Source: Bacteroides sp.
Lineage (GTDB): Bacteria; Bacteroidota; Bacteroidia; Bacteroidales; Bacteroidaceae
DNA: 64,000 bases
NCBI RefSeq assembly: GCF_028690125.1
Contig: NZ_JAQVBV010000019.1
Coordinates: 32,898 to 96,897 of the forward strand
Reading direction: 5' to 3'
Shown: positions 1 through 8,089 of the stretch, piece after piece
Numbering within the stretch: position 1 is the stretch's first letter
Layout of the letters: the number at the start of each line of letters is the position of its first letter
Notes under the pieces: model-generated
The model's input: only the letters and a program-made list of their open reading frames with translations
Database searches by the model: none
Told to the model about the DNA's origin: nothing
Translations under genes and position numbers: made by a program

Positions 1-16
1 CGACAGAGGTGGCACT

Positions 17-343
17 TTATTCTGGTATTGGCATCCAGTGAGTAATAGTTTCCCATGTATGGTATCTTTCTCCCCAAGTATTTGTATCTTCATCAATGAA
101 GCAAACATCACATAACCAGATACCATCCTCTTTATTTTTATTGCGACATCTTACATTAACAAGTTTACCTGAATTAGGCAATCGCTCTTTCACACTGATC
201 CACGGGGATTGCTTGGCTTGCCACTCTGCACCGTATATAAATGCAAACTTTACATCGCAAACAGAGCAGTGTTGCGCTGAATCAAGCAAGTACTTGTTCA
301 GGTTTTCCGCATACTCTCTTTCTGCTTTTTCTAATTCGCTCAT
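17..343 (-). CDS. DUF551-domain phage protein
   Basis: The C-terminal half begins WISVKERLPNSGK and ends with a THWMPIPE motif, which is the signature of the DUF551 family of small phage and prophage proteins. Members are thought to be accessory; no biochemical role is established. The N-terminal 45 residues are helical with two Cys (CSVC) and are not part of the domain. It is the promoter-distal end of a tightly packed minus-strand early phage operon. The family call is confident, function is unknown. Confidence 0.75.
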   Translation of the reverse strand: MSELEKAEREYAENLNKYLLDSAQHCSVCDVKFAFIYGAEWQAKQSPWISVKERLPNSGKLVNVRCRNKNKEDGIWLCDVCFIDEDTNTWGERYHTWETITHWMPIPE

Positions 344-346
344 GGT

Positions 347-556
347 TTATTCCTCCTCATAATCTATTACCAATGGGCACGATGCACTGATTTCAGCTAT
401 CGTGGTACGTCCATTCATTACTCTGTAAATGTCTACAAACAATTCTTCTGATACCCTCTTGTCCGCACATACAATATGAGTCACACCACCGATTCCAACA
501 GCATATATATTTGCGCCAACTGCGGTAACGATGGCTATTCTTTTGATTTTACTCAT
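347..556 (-). CDS. small hypothetical phage protein
   Basis: A 69-residue protein with a hydrophobic N-terminal third (IAIVTAVGANIYAVGIGGVT) and an acidic tail. I do not recognise a family. Its start overlaps the stop of the upstream gene by 4 bases, which supports translation as part of the early operon. The hydrophobic stretch could be a single membrane segment or simply a buried beta core. Confidence 0.5.
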   Translation of the reverse strand: MSKIKRIAIVTAVGANIYAVGIGGVTHIVCADKRVSEELFVDIYRVMNGRTTIAEISASCPLVIDYEEE

Positions 557-768
557 TTATTACCCCCTTTCGTTTGTGCTTCATACTCTTCTTTTGAAAG
601 TTCTTTATAGTATAAGATAACTACATCACTCTCCGGTATTAAATTCTCTTTTATAAATTCAGAGACTTCATTAATAAGAAATACATCATCATTTATGAAA
701 AGTGTACGGTTGCCAAACCCTTTGCTATAAGCATACGAAACAAAGTAATACTTCCTTTTTATTCTCAT
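553..768 (-). CDS. small hypothetical phage protein
   Basis: A 71-residue basic and aromatic N-terminus (MRIKRKYYFVSYAYSKGFGN) is followed by an acidic helical tail. It overlaps its neighbours by 4 bases on both sides, typical of translationally coupled phage early genes. No family recognised. Confidence 0.5.
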   Translation of the reverse strand: MRIKRKYYFVSYAYSKGFGNRTLFINDDVFLINEVSEFIKENLIPESDVVILYYKELSKEEYEAQTKGGNK

Positions 769-1157
769 TCTTTACTTCCTTTCAGTAGTTCTGGGTTATC
801 GTGGATGTTGCCGATAATGTAGTATCGATCATTAGTTGCAGATTTTATTGACATCTGAAATACGGCACCGCTTATCACACTTCTTGCATACAATCCGCCT
901 TCAATATATTCAATAACATACGCTGCTACTTTGATTTCGTTATGCTCTCTTCCTATTATATCCCCTTCATATATCTCCTTACCGTTCTTATCGAGTAGTC
1001 CGGTGAACTGACCGACTGTATTTACATCTATACTCAGTGGGCAATTTGAACTGATACTGTGTATATGAGGCCTTTTTGAAATAATGTGTAAGTCTCCATA
1101 TACCCATTCATTATTATCTAAACAGGATGTCTTTCCTCTAAATTTTATAATTCTCAT
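765..1157 (-). CDS. YopX family protein
   Basis: The protein starts MRIIKFRGK and carries the YopX hallmarks: NEWVYGDL, VGQFTGLLDKNGKEIYEGDI and a C-terminal YIIGNIHDNPELL. YopX proteins (named after the B. subtilis SPbeta gene) are common in phages; their role is unknown and they form a beta-rich fold. An upstream in-frame Met exists at 1190, but it would overlap the previous gene by 29 bases, while the Met used here starts 4 bases after that gene ends and matches the family start. Confidence 0.85.
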   Translation of the reverse strand: MRIIKFRGKTSCLDNNEWVYGDLHIISKRPHIHSISSNCPLSIDVNTVGQFTGLLDKNGKEIYEGDIIGREHNEIKVAAYVIEYIEGGLYARSVISGAVFQMSIKSATNDRYYIIGNIHDNPELLKGSKE

Positions 1158-1161
1158 ACTC

Positions 1162-1755
1162 TCAATACTTTTTCCCGTGCATCTTCTCACGGGATTGGTT
1201 ATACTTCATTTTCTGCTCGATATGCCAGGGCAAATCAATATTCAAGTGCTTGGCAAGACCAAAGATGAATGACAACATATCATTCACGGTTGTGGCAAAG
1301 TCATACAGCCCTTCATATCTCGCAGGTAGAGTGGATATCGCATATATGCTCTCCGTGAACGTTTCATCTTTACAGGTTTCTGCCATGTCGCCAATAGAAT
1401 CATTTATGTCCTTCGTTGCTAGTCCGAGGGTTATTTCTCGAAGTCCGGCAAGGTCGAGCAAGCGGATGACAGCATCGGAAAGCTCATCTTCAACGGTATC
1501 TTTGATGTATTTTTCAAAGGCGGAAGCAAAACGTTTGGTTTCTTCCACCAGCGCAGCATACCGATTGTATTCCATTTCAAATTTGCCTTTACCTTTGAAG
1601 TGCTTCCCTTTCCTGTCTGCTTCTACCGCTTCCATTAGCTCGGAGATAACAAGGCAAAGACAGTGTTCGTTACTCAGTTCTGTGTCATGGAAGCCATGCT
1701 CACAAGCGATTTTATACGCTTTATCACTTAGTTCGTTTAAATTCATTGCTTTCAT
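1162..1755 (-). CDS. MazG-like all-alpha NTP pyrophosphohydrolase
   Basis: This all-helical 197-residue protein shows the two acidic metal-binding helices of the MazG/dUTPase-like superfamily: ISELMEAVEADRKGK near residue 38 and VEDELSDAVIRLLDLAG near residue 88. Such enzymes hydrolyse (d)NTPs to monophosphates and pyrophosphate, and phage copies are often linked to pool control, modified nucleotides or alarmone removal. The gene overlaps the preceding gene by 4 bases. The superfamily assignment is firm on motif grounds; the substrate is unknown. Confidence 0.75.
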   Translation of the reverse strand: MKAMNLNELSDKAYKIACEHGFHDTELSNEHCLCLVISELMEAVEADRKGKHFKGKGKFEMEYNRYAALVEETKRFASAFEKYIKDTVEDELSDAVIRLLDLAGLREITLGLATKDINDSIGDMAETCKDETFTESIYAISTLPARYEGLYDFATTVNDMLSFIFGLAKHLNIDLPWHIEQKMKYNQSREKMHGKKY

Positions 1756-2081
1756 TCATTTAATTCTTTACTCCAGTCTATCTTCTCGTATGAGTGATGA
1801 CCTATCCAATCAAAGTCGTCGGAATACGGCCATTCTTCCTTATCGCAATCTTCAGGACACTTATCTGTATGTACATGATAGTTTGCTTTCTCATCAGTCT
1901 TAGTGACGACAGACCGATACTGGATTTCTGCAATGTAGTTTTGACCGCAACAGGCTTCATCAGATATTCCTTCTCCATCACCTTCTTTCAGCCAGTCTTC
2001 TGCCTCTTTTAGCGTTTCAAACTCTTCATAGTCTCCGTTTGCAGCATCATAAGCTACATAACGGTAATTGTTCTTGCTCAT
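1752..2081 (-). CDS. hypothetical acidic phage protein
   Basis: A 109-residue strongly acidic protein with Cys pairs (EACCGQ, DKCPEDCD) and two His residues near the C-terminus. The opening part (YDAANGDYEEFETLKEAEDWL) resembles short domains that precede helical repeats in phage proteins, but I do not recognise a named family. It is coupled to the downstream MazG-like gene by a 4-base overlap. Metal binding by the Cys and His residues is possible but is only inference. Confidence 0.55.
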   Translation of the reverse strand: MSKNNYRYVAYDAANGDYEEFETLKEAEDWLKEGDGEGISDEACCGQNYIAEIQYRSVVTKTDEKANYHVHTDKCPEDCDKEEWPYSDDFDWIGHHSYEKIDWSKELNE

Positions 2082-2120
2082 ATTTATTTTGTTTTGAACC
2101 TTTTCAGGCTACGTTAATAT

Positions 2121-2405
2121 TCAAATTCTCTTTAAATTGAAAATTGCATACGCTAAAGTTCCACCAAGAGATTCAGAAAATATCTTTTGATCTAAAACTT
2201 CAGGATCGGGTCTATCTCTGTTTAATTCAACCCATTCTTTTGCCGCAGATTTATACTCTTCTTTATCTCTGAAGGAAAGAACTTTATCAAACAGATTATT
2301 CCAAGTATCATTTTCTAAGACAGGAATATGTACCAATTCAGTTATATGCCTTATGTACATTTCTTTGCACCGTGGCGTATTTATTTCTATAAATTCTAAT
2401 TTCAT
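2121..2405 (-). CDS. hypothetical phage protein
   Basis: A 94-residue, mostly helical protein with no membrane segment or recognisable motif. The next gene upstream in the operon ends 6 bases before it. No family recognised. Confidence 0.5.
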   Translation of the reverse strand: MKLEFIEINTPRCKEMYIRHITELVHIPVLENDTWNNLFDKVLSFRDKEEYKSAAKEWVELNRDRPDPEVLDQKIFSESLGGTLAYAIFNLKRI

Positions 2406-2411
2406 AATTCA

Positions 2412-2657
2412 TTATTGATTAGGTTTTCGCTTCAACAATTCAAGTACTATTCTTTTCCCCTCTTCCAGCCCATCGGCGTAACCTTTTGCACGTTCACCGG
2501 TATTATAGACTATAAAAGAGAGGATCAATAAGAATAATCCAAGAGAACGATGCCAGTAAGGAAGCTGGTTCGTAAACGGTTTAACAGTAATAGATAAGTG
2601 ACCTGCATATACTAGGCACACCAATAAAATCACACATGAAACAACTGTAGTTTTCAT
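2412..2657 (-). CDS. small membrane protein, two TM segments
   Basis: Two hydrophobic segments are visible: residues 4-24 (VVSCVILLVCLVYAGHLSI) and about 36-54 (HRSLGLFLLILSFIVYNTG). A short basic cytosolic tail (KRIVLELLKRKPNQ) follows. It may be an inner-membrane phage accessory protein. A holin is unlikely because the gene sits in the early operon. Function unknown. Confidence 0.5.
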   Translation of the reverse strand: MKTTVVSCVILLVCLVYAGHLSITVKPFTNQLPYWHRSLGLFLLILSFIVYNTGERAKGYADGLEEGKRIVLELLKRKPNQ

Positions 2658-2700
2658 ATCAATTCAATTTTTAATTATAAATCAAGTTTAAATCTTCTTT

Positions 2701-3036
2701 CTAAATCAAAGATTGTTTCTTTCGCTTTGCCCTCTCACTATTTACATCTGACATACACATACGACACCATGACGATAAACATTGGTATTTCTTTCCATGT
2801 GAAGTAATCGTATTCGTATAAAACCGATTAAGATAGAAATAGCGTCCACAATGAGTACATTTTTTCATCTCTCTACCATCCGTATCAAACACTCGATTTC
2901 GAGGCTTACGACGAATGAGGGTGCATCCCTTACAATAATTATCTTCACCACGATATCGCCGACAATGCGAAAGAGATTTAATTCCACATTTTGCAAATGT
3001 TTTGCAATCAACACGTACAAATAAATGCGTACTCAT
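2701..3036 (-). CDS. zinc-ribbon phage protein
   Basis: A basic, Cys-rich 111-residue protein. The C-terminal half has a clear double-knuckle pattern: CTHCGRYFYLNRF followed by CLSSWCRMC, which would form a treble-clef or zinc-ribbon site like that in HNH-associated phage proteins. The N-terminal half carries more Cys (CKTFAKCG, CKGC). Nucleic-acid binding is likely. No HNH catalytic histidines are visible, so a nuclease call is not justified. It overlaps the upstream gene by 4 bases. Confidence 0.55.
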   Translation of the reverse strand: MSTHLFVRVDCKTFAKCGIKSLSHCRRYRGEDNYCKGCTLIRRKPRNRVFDTDGREMKKCTHCGRYFYLNRFYTNTITSHGKKYQCLSSWCRMCMSDVNSERAKRKKQSLI

Positions 3037-3497
3037 ATCCTTCGTTCATTTAGAAACTTGTATAATACACGAGAAATGGCTTCTCTATTCTCTGGCATTA
3101 GCCATTCTTTAGCGACATTCCATGCTATACTCATAGATGGATTGAAATTGTCTTTCCTAATGGTATGATGGGATAAACGTCCCTCAGTAGGTTTCAGCCC
3201 TTTATCATGCAGCACACATAAACCATTCTCGAAGAAAGCACAATACTCTTTCCCGGCAACAGGCTGAATCATTGGAATAGGAGCATTAATCACTCCTAGA
3301 AAAATACCGGCAGCCCAATGAGTCAAAGCCAGTCTATCAGCGTAACCGGCATCAATAATTTTTTCGATATCTTCCGGTGTACCTAGACAAACAGTTTTAC
3401 ACTGATTCTTACATTGACTACACTTACACTCAATAGGGACACGACCTGATGACCTCATTACCCTTTGTAATGAGGTTTTTCTTGATAACTCTCCCAT
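3033..3497 (-). CDS. Cys-cluster protein, YkgJ-like
   Basis: Residues 23-37 contain the dense cluster CKCSQCKNQCKTVC, and two more Cys lie near residues 84 and 91 (EYCAFFENGLCVLHD). This layout matches the YkgJ/CxxCxxCC family of putative zinc or iron-sulfur proteins, in which an N-terminal cluster pairs with a distal Cys pair. Neighbours are other early phage genes; 4-base overlap with the zinc-ribbon gene. A role in modification or electron transfer is conceivable, but nothing in the sequence proves it. Confidence 0.5.
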   Translation of the reverse strand: MGELSRKTSLQRVMRSSGRVPIECKCSQCKNQCKTVCLGTPEDIEKIIDAGYADRLALTHWAAGIFLGVINAPIPMIQPVAGKEYCAFFENGLCVLHDKGLKPTEGRLSHHTIRKDNFNPSMSIAWNVAKEWLMPENREAISRVLYKFLNERRI

Positions 3498-3499
3498 GA

Positions 3500-4273
3500 T
3501 TATTCAGATATTGAATTCAAGATCATTTTTGCACGATCAATCTGCCAACGATTGAGATATGATTGCCAACAACCATTAAATCGGGACCACCGAAAAGCAT
3601 TATGTTTTAATTGTGATCGGATTTCTTCGTCTGGAACACCATCGAAAAACAATTGTAAACGATTCTCTTCGGAGTTCTCAACTATGCGCACACTCTTAAT
3701 TACATATTCTTTAGTGGCTGTTTCTTTTAACATTTTAGCACGTTCTAGCCTTTGTTTTGCATCACGAATACGTGCACTATTATTGGTCAGTGTGTAAGAG
3801 GCAAAACCATACTCACCGTAACAATCAGGCTCAGTAAGTTTAACCGATTTTTCTTCTGAAAAACCTAATGATTGAAGCTGCTCAATCTTTGCAATATCAT
3901 TTAGCTTCTTACTCCGGACTATCTTATTAGCAGCTTTCATCATCCCTTGAGCTTTCTCTAAAGATTCAACCTTTTCCTGCAGTCGGTCTACCGCATCATC
4001 ATCTCCTAGATAAATAGAAGTGTTATTTTCAGCAGCTTCGGCTTTGCGCTCAAAGTACTCAGCCTTACGAGAAAGCTCAATACTCTTATCCATCTTCGCA
4101 CCTATTTTATCACGATATTTACGGTCTGCCAACCCATGAACCGGCTGTCCCATGGGAATAATACTTGCCATCTTTGATGATTGCCGACAAGCAGCATCCG
4201 AAGCTTCATAGCTTCTTTTAGCAAGCTCTCTTAATCTATCAACTCTTGCTTCCTGTTTTTCTTTTCTGTTCAT
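3500..4273 (-). CDS. DUF3560 domain protein
   Basis: The N-terminal 95 residues are a coiled coil with the DUF3560 pattern: an Arg/Glu-rich helix, then SSKMASIIPMGQPVHGLAD and KYRDKIGAKMDKSIELSRKA. The C-terminal domain contains a conserved-looking DEEIRSQLKHNAFRWSRFNG segment, as in members found on plasmids and phages that carry anti-restriction or methylase genes. Molecular function is not established. Length (257 residues) is normal for the family. Confidence 0.7.
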   Translation of the reverse strand: MNRKEKQEARVDRLRELAKRSYEASDAACRQSSKMASIIPMGQPVHGLADRKYRDKIGAKMDKSIELSRKAEYFERKAEAAENNTSIYLGDDDAVDRLQEKVESLEKAQGMMKAANKIVRSKKLNDIAKIEQLQSLGFSEEKSVKLTEPDCYGEYGFASYTLTNNSARIRDAKQRLERAKMLKETATKEYVIKSVRIVENSEENRLQLFFDGVPDEEIRSQLKHNAFRWSRFNGCWQSYLNRWQIDRAKMILNSISE

Positions 4274-4342
4274 AATTTTTTGGTTATTTTGGTTTGACTT
4301 ATATAAAATTGAAAGACCACAGCCTAAACCGTGGTCTAATCA

Positions 4343-4891
4343 TTACTTCGACTTATCAGTAGGAAGCAAATCATCAAATAAACCGGGAACACGCGGCTTT
4401 AATGCTTCGTATTCATCCCGGAAGAATTCTTCTTTGGTCCTTCCCATCTTCTTCCCTTTCCTTGTATGCACATCAAAAGTGTAAGGAGGAATGGGAATAG
4501 GATATCGCCTGACATCTTCTATCCATTTTTCAATATCAACATCCTTCCTATCGTAAATGAGGTTCTGTAAATGGTCTGCGTCCCGGTTCTTCCTACATTC
4601 GCAAAGGAGAATAACTGCTTTACTTACAAATATCCTTCCTTTCGGTTCAGCAGCACTCTTGTTTACAAGTTCGTGCCCTTGCCATAATGCTTCGACCTCT
4701 TTTGTAATGATACCGAAGCAATCTTCTGCACTGATAGTAAACAGGCGCTTCCACACATAGTCGCGGTATCCACTAGCCCAAAGTTCTAATGCAAAGAAAC
4801 CAGCTACTCCGGTATCAGCTCGCCGAATAGCTTTTTGCATAGCAGAACTCACCTCAAAGAAATCATATCCGCAAACTGTTCTAATAATCAT
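4343..4891 (-). CDS. stand-alone RarA/MgsA C-terminal-like domain protein
   Basis: Residues 9-75 (SSAMQKAIRRADTGVAGFFA..LELWASGYRDYVWKRLFTISAEDC) resemble the helical, post-AAA+ domain of RarA/WRNIP1 replication-associated proteins, where the pattern reads roughly K-x-I-R-x-x-D...ALYWLA...RRL...ASED. No Walker A or B motif is present, so only the oligomerisation or replisome-contact module is encoded. It is transcribed from the first of three matching phage promoter modules. The domain call rests on motif memory and is moderate. Confidence 0.5.
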   Translation of the reverse strand: MIIRTVCGYDFFEVSSAMQKAIRRADTGVAGFFALELWASGYRDYVWKRLFTISAEDCFGIITKEVEALWQGHELVNKSAAEPKGRIFVSKAVILLCECRKNRDADHLQNLIYDRKDVDIEKWIEDVRRYPIPIPPYTFDVHTRKGKKMGRTKEEFFRDEYEALKPRVPGLFDDLLPTDKSK

Positions 4892-4996
4892 AATTCTAAT
4901 TTAATGGTTTGACTTTTAGTTTATTACATCAGTAAATTTAGCTAAAAAAGACGGATATAGCAAACAGAATGAACGCCATTTAAACGCCTTTTTTAC
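4892..4996 (-). promoter_or_regulatory. phage early promoter module, copy 1
   Basis: Read on the minus strand, a TTTG -33 box (4961-4964 complement) is followed exactly 20 bases later by a TAAATTTA -7 box (4933-4940 complement). Upstream lies the conserved pair of GGCG boxes (AGGCGTTTAAATGGCG). The same arrangement recurs near 9.85 and 16.9 kb. Confidence 0.75.
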
Positions 4997-5002
4997 AGGT
5001 TA

Positions 5003-5764
5003 TTAGAACTTGAATTTGCAGGATATGTTATGCTGTACAAGTTGCTTTGTTTTGTCCTTTCCATTATTCGTTGCACTCTTCAGTAATATACTATCACCAA
5101 AATTCTTTTTAATGAAAAGGATAGATTTACGCTCTTCTTCCTGATTCCTAATCGAAGCGAGTCCACCGGCATTTACAAAAGTGTTCTTTTGCTCGAAATT
5201 ATAACGAAGGTCTGTCAATATTCGGCGCTCTTTATACTTCATATAGCAACTTATCCAAAAGTCCTCTTTAAGCCTTATTTCCTCGTTCCACCAAGTATTT
5301 TTGTTATAGATTACTCCATAACTGCAACCGGTTATCATCTTTGAAAGAGAAAGAAAACCTGTTTCATCATACATAACAGGCGAGATTCGAGAAGTAAAAC
5401 CAAAAAGATGAACATCCATCAGACATGCCATTTCATATAATGACTGAATGATGTAGGTGATTCTATCCTTATCTTTCACCCGGCACGGTTCACCCTTCTC
5501 AGCATAGATAGCTTTGCAGGCGTGAACATCATCATCGAGCATAAAGATATCACGAAAATGTTTGGCCATCCAATTACGTTTAGGGATCAGCCCTATTACA
5601 TCATCCGGATGAGTTACTATTTCACATTCAGGATTGAACTGCCGATATAAGTCAGCTTGACTTTCAGCAACGCAAATGATAGGATCATTCACCAACTTCT
5701 TAGCGAATACCCTGTCATGACGCTTATGGCTTGGTATTACTATTTTGCAGGACATGGCGAACAT
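5003..5764 (-). CDS. TET/GREB1-associated-type glycosyltransferase (putative DNA glycosyltransferase)
   Basis: This 253-residue GT-A-like protein has an N-terminal IPSHKR strand-loop (residues 10-15), a PKRNW segment (61-65) and the metal-binding LDDD (76-79). These match the TAGT family of phage and eukaryotic glycosyltransferases described beside TET/JBP dioxygenases and proposed to glycosylate hydroxymethylated DNA bases. No TET/JBP gene is visible here. The gene overlaps a ParB-like gene by 41 bases, a pairing that suggests DNA targeting. A shorter start at 5755 (MSCKIVIPSHKR) is equally plausible. The fold is fairly secure; the DNA substrate is inference. Confidence 0.65.
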   Translation of the reverse strand: MFAMSCKIVIPSHKRHDRVFAKKLVNDPIICVAESQADLYRQFNPECEIVTHPDDVIGLIPKRNWMAKHFRDIFMLDDDVHACKAIYAEKGEPCRVKDKDRITYIIQSLYEMACLMDVHLFGFTSRISPVMYDETGFLSLSKMITGCSYGVIYNKNTWWNEEIRLKEDFWISCYMKYKERRILTDLRYNFEQKNTFVNAGGLASIRNQEEERKSILFIKKNFGDSILLKSATNNGKDKTKQLVQHNISCKFKF

Positions 5765-6380
5765 CTTTTATATCAATTACATTAGATTTACTTACTTTCC
5801 CCGTCTTGTAGGACTTCATGTGCTGCATATCCAGTCTTTCACGAAGCCAGTTACTATCTACCTCATTACTTGAGGTAATGATAAATAACTCATGTTTTTC
5901 ATCGAACTTAGGTATGAGAGGATAGATAGCCGTATCGTCTGTTATTGTGTCGAAACGCTCTTTAAATTCATCCTCTTTCTTTTCTGGTGCGAACTCAATA
6001 CCCCAATCCTGTAGTTCAGCTTTATTCCACTCGTTTTCCATAACATCCATGTCGTTCTCACCGAAATTGACGTTATCCTTTGTGGCGTATTCTCTGAGTT
6101 TTTTTACCGGGGTATCTGGTGCCAGAACCTTGCATGGTAGTTCTTTGTAACCAAGCTCCTTACAGGCTCGTAAACGAAGGTTTCCACAAACAACAATGTA
6201 CCGGCCATCATTATATGGAAAAACTATAAGTTCTCGGAGTTCAAGCATTTCAGGGGAATCCTGAATACTTTTTTTCATCGCTTCAAAGCGATAATCACGA
6301 AAAAAACGAGGGTTCTTAGGTAGCCCCGTCAATTGCCCTTTATTGAAGTCCATAAGGGCAATAGGAATTGTTTCTATCAT
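5724..6380 (-). CDS. ParB/sulfiredoxin-like nuclease-domain protein
   Basis: Residues 1-100 form a ParB N-terminal domain: a strand with IPIALMDFNKGQL, a helix, then the nucleotide-binding signature GNLRLRACKELGYKELPCKV near residue 66. There is no ParB-type HTH. The C-terminal 110 residues look like a separate adaptor domain (ELFIITSSNEVDSNWLRERL). Stand-alone ParB-like domains in phages are usually tied to DNA modification or packaging, not partition. The gene runs into the overlapping glycosyltransferase gene, which suggests that the two products act together. Confidence 0.75.
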   Translation of the reverse strand: MIETIPIALMDFNKGQLTGLPKNPRFFRDYRFEAMKKSIQDSPEMLELRELIVFPYNDGRYIVVCGNLRLRACKELGYKELPCKVLAPDTPVKKLREYATKDNVNFGENDMDVMENEWNKAELQDWGIEFAPEKKEDEFKERFDTITDDTAIYPLIPKFDEKHELFIITSSNEVDSNWLRERLDMQHMKSYKTGKVSKSNVIDIKDVRHVLQNSNTKP

Positions 6381-6436
6381 ACACTAACTATTTAATCAAC
6401 ATCACAAATTCAACAACACACATAGTCAGTAACATT

Positions 6437-6736
6437 CTAATCGGATTTATCGGGCTTCTCTAATAGTTCTATTGCCTTTCTTATTTCATCTTCGATATCC
6501 TTGCATCCATAATGTTTCATAAAAGCAACAGTGATAATAATTATATCAGCAGCTCGTTTTTTGTATTCCGGGTTATTCTGAATGCAATCACTTTGTTGTT
6601 CAGATAACTCATCAAATTTTCTCCATGCCGCCGCTATCCTTAAACTAAAAGCCTTTTTAGAAGTATGATTATTCATATGAAATCGGCACTCTATTATTTC
6701 CAATATTTTAGAAGCCAATTTATTCAATGTTATCAT
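6437..6736 (-). CDS. small helical protein, possibly degenerate MazG-like
   Basis: A 99-residue all-helical protein. The segment KKRAADIIIITVAFMKHYG resembles the second helix of MazG-like pyrophosphohydrolases, but the first acidic EExxE helix is not obvious. I leave the function open. Confidence 0.4.
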   Translation of the reverse strand: MITLNKLASKILEIIECRFHMNNHTSKKAFSLRIAAAWRKFDELSEQQSDCIQNNPEYKKRAADIIIITVAFMKHYGCKDIEDEIRKAIELLEKPDKSD

Positions 6737-6857
6737 ATCGATCAGGTTAAATTGTTTGACTAATTATAATCTCACACGATTTTATAGAGGTTGATCTCTA
6801 ATGTGAAACCGATTTATGAATCTTCTATACCTACACATATTCACTAGAGTTTTTCGA

Positions 6858-7298
6858 TTATTTACTTAAAGGATCTGTTGTATCTAAATATTTCCTGTAT
6901 TCCAATTCAGTTTTTGCAAGGTTAATGACAGTGTTTACACCTTGGAAAACCTGTTTCGCCTGATTTACTTTGGCAGGATCATCTTTTACCTCCTTAATTT
7001 GTTTAAGAACCAAATCTCTCAAGTCCTGCAAAATGGTAGGATTTACAGTTGATACTTTATTCAAACGTTCGTTGGCAAGTACGATCACAGTATTGGTAAT
7101 AGGCCGGAAACGATTCAATTTTGAAGCCAAATCGAACATGCTAAAGATTAGTACCTTTCCATTATTCAGGTAAATTTCTACTTCCGTACCATCATCACCG
7201 GTACCATCACAATAGTTGAGAATTACTATCTCTTCATTCTGATATAGAAACGGCTTATTTACCATCTCTTTAAGTCTATCTATTGCACTTTCACTCAT
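6858..7298 (-). CDS. hypothetical phage protein
   Basis: A 146-residue soluble protein. The N-terminal 75 residues look like a small beta barrel (EEIVILNYCDGTGDDGTEVE), followed by a long helix and a C-terminal QVFQGVNTVINLAKTELEY helix. It overlaps the HNH gene by 4 bases. No family recognised. Confidence 0.45.
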   Translation of the reverse strand: MSESAIDRLKEMVNKPFLYQNEEIVILNYCDGTGDDGTEVEIYLNNGKVLIFSMFDLASKLNRFRPITNTVIVLANERLNKVSTVNPTILQDLRDLVLKQIKEVKDDPAKVNQAKQVFQGVNTVINLAKTELEYRKYLDTTDPLSK

Positions 7299-8068
7299 AA
7301 TGATTCATTATTTTTTGTTGCTTTATTAATTTGTCTATTCAGAGCTCCCTTTAGTTTGATAAGATATTGTACCTCCTCAGGATATCGGGCATACATTGAG
7401 TTCTCTGTTTTCAATTGCTCGGATCGGCTTACCATATAAAGGTTCTCGATACAAACATTCTGTCTATCACCATCCTTGAACTGAATATTGTAGCCAGGAG
7501 GAATTTCACCATTGTGCTCGATCCACACAATGCGGTGTTTCAGTTCAAATACATTAGGTTCTGCTGTCTTAACTTCAATATACTTGTCTTTAGTTATTCG
7601 TTCATAGCCAACAGGCTTATGATTTCCGGGAATATTGCCTTTCTTGAAACGTGTAGCTTTCGTTTTTTCAATCTGAGCATCTGACATATATTCTGTTTGC
7701 TTACGTCCCTTATTCATTGGTTGGTGTCCTTTGGGAAAGAAACCCTTTGAAGAATGCTCAAAAAAGAACCCTGCCGACTTTCTCAATTTTAGTTTGAAAG
7801 CCATTCCGGCAACTGCACTTTCTGTTGAACCAAGCATCGAAGCTATTTCAAGATTGGAATGATCGGGATAAAGAGCTATCAATTTTTGCCTTTTATCCGG
7901 GCTCCATACCCTCGCATCAGGTGAACGTTTTAATTTACGAACTAAGGCTTTAGCTTTAATAGCTACAAGCGTTTTACCAAGGCGTCCGGCAAGCTCTTTT
8001 AAATCAGCAGTTGGGTACTCACTATCTAGTATAATGAGTTGTTCATCAGTCCAAGTTTTCATAGGCAT
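7295..8068 (-). CDS. HNH endonuclease with tandem HTH repeats
   Basis: Residues 1-95 contain two SANT/HTH-like repeats (WTDEQLIILDSEYPTADLKE and WSPDKRQKLIALYPDHSNLE) that would read DNA. Residues 175-215 hold the HNH nuclease: KHRIVWIEHNGEIPPG, QFKDGDRQNVCIENL and a following VSRSEQL. Such HTH-HNH proteins are common in phages as homing or processing nucleases. It sits inside the early operon with no intron evident, so it may act as a free-standing homing enzyme. Confidence 0.8.
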   Translation of the reverse strand: MPMKTWTDEQLIILDSEYPTADLKELAGRLGKTLVAIKAKALVRKLKRSPDARVWSPDKRQKLIALYPDHSNLEIASMLGSTESAVAGMAFKLKLRKSAGFFFEHSSKGFFPKGHQPMNKGRKQTEYMSDAQIEKTKATRFKKGNIPGNHKPVGYERITKDKYIEVKTAEPNVFELKHRIVWIEHNGEIPPGYNIQFKDGDRQNVCIENLYMVSRSEQLKTENSMYARYPEEVQYLIKLKGALNRQINKATKNNESL

Positions 8069-8089
8069 ATCAATAAAGAGAGGAAACCG

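Noticed and set aside
2412..2657. Holin
   Set aside because: Two membrane segments, but the gene is in the early operon with no lysin nearby.
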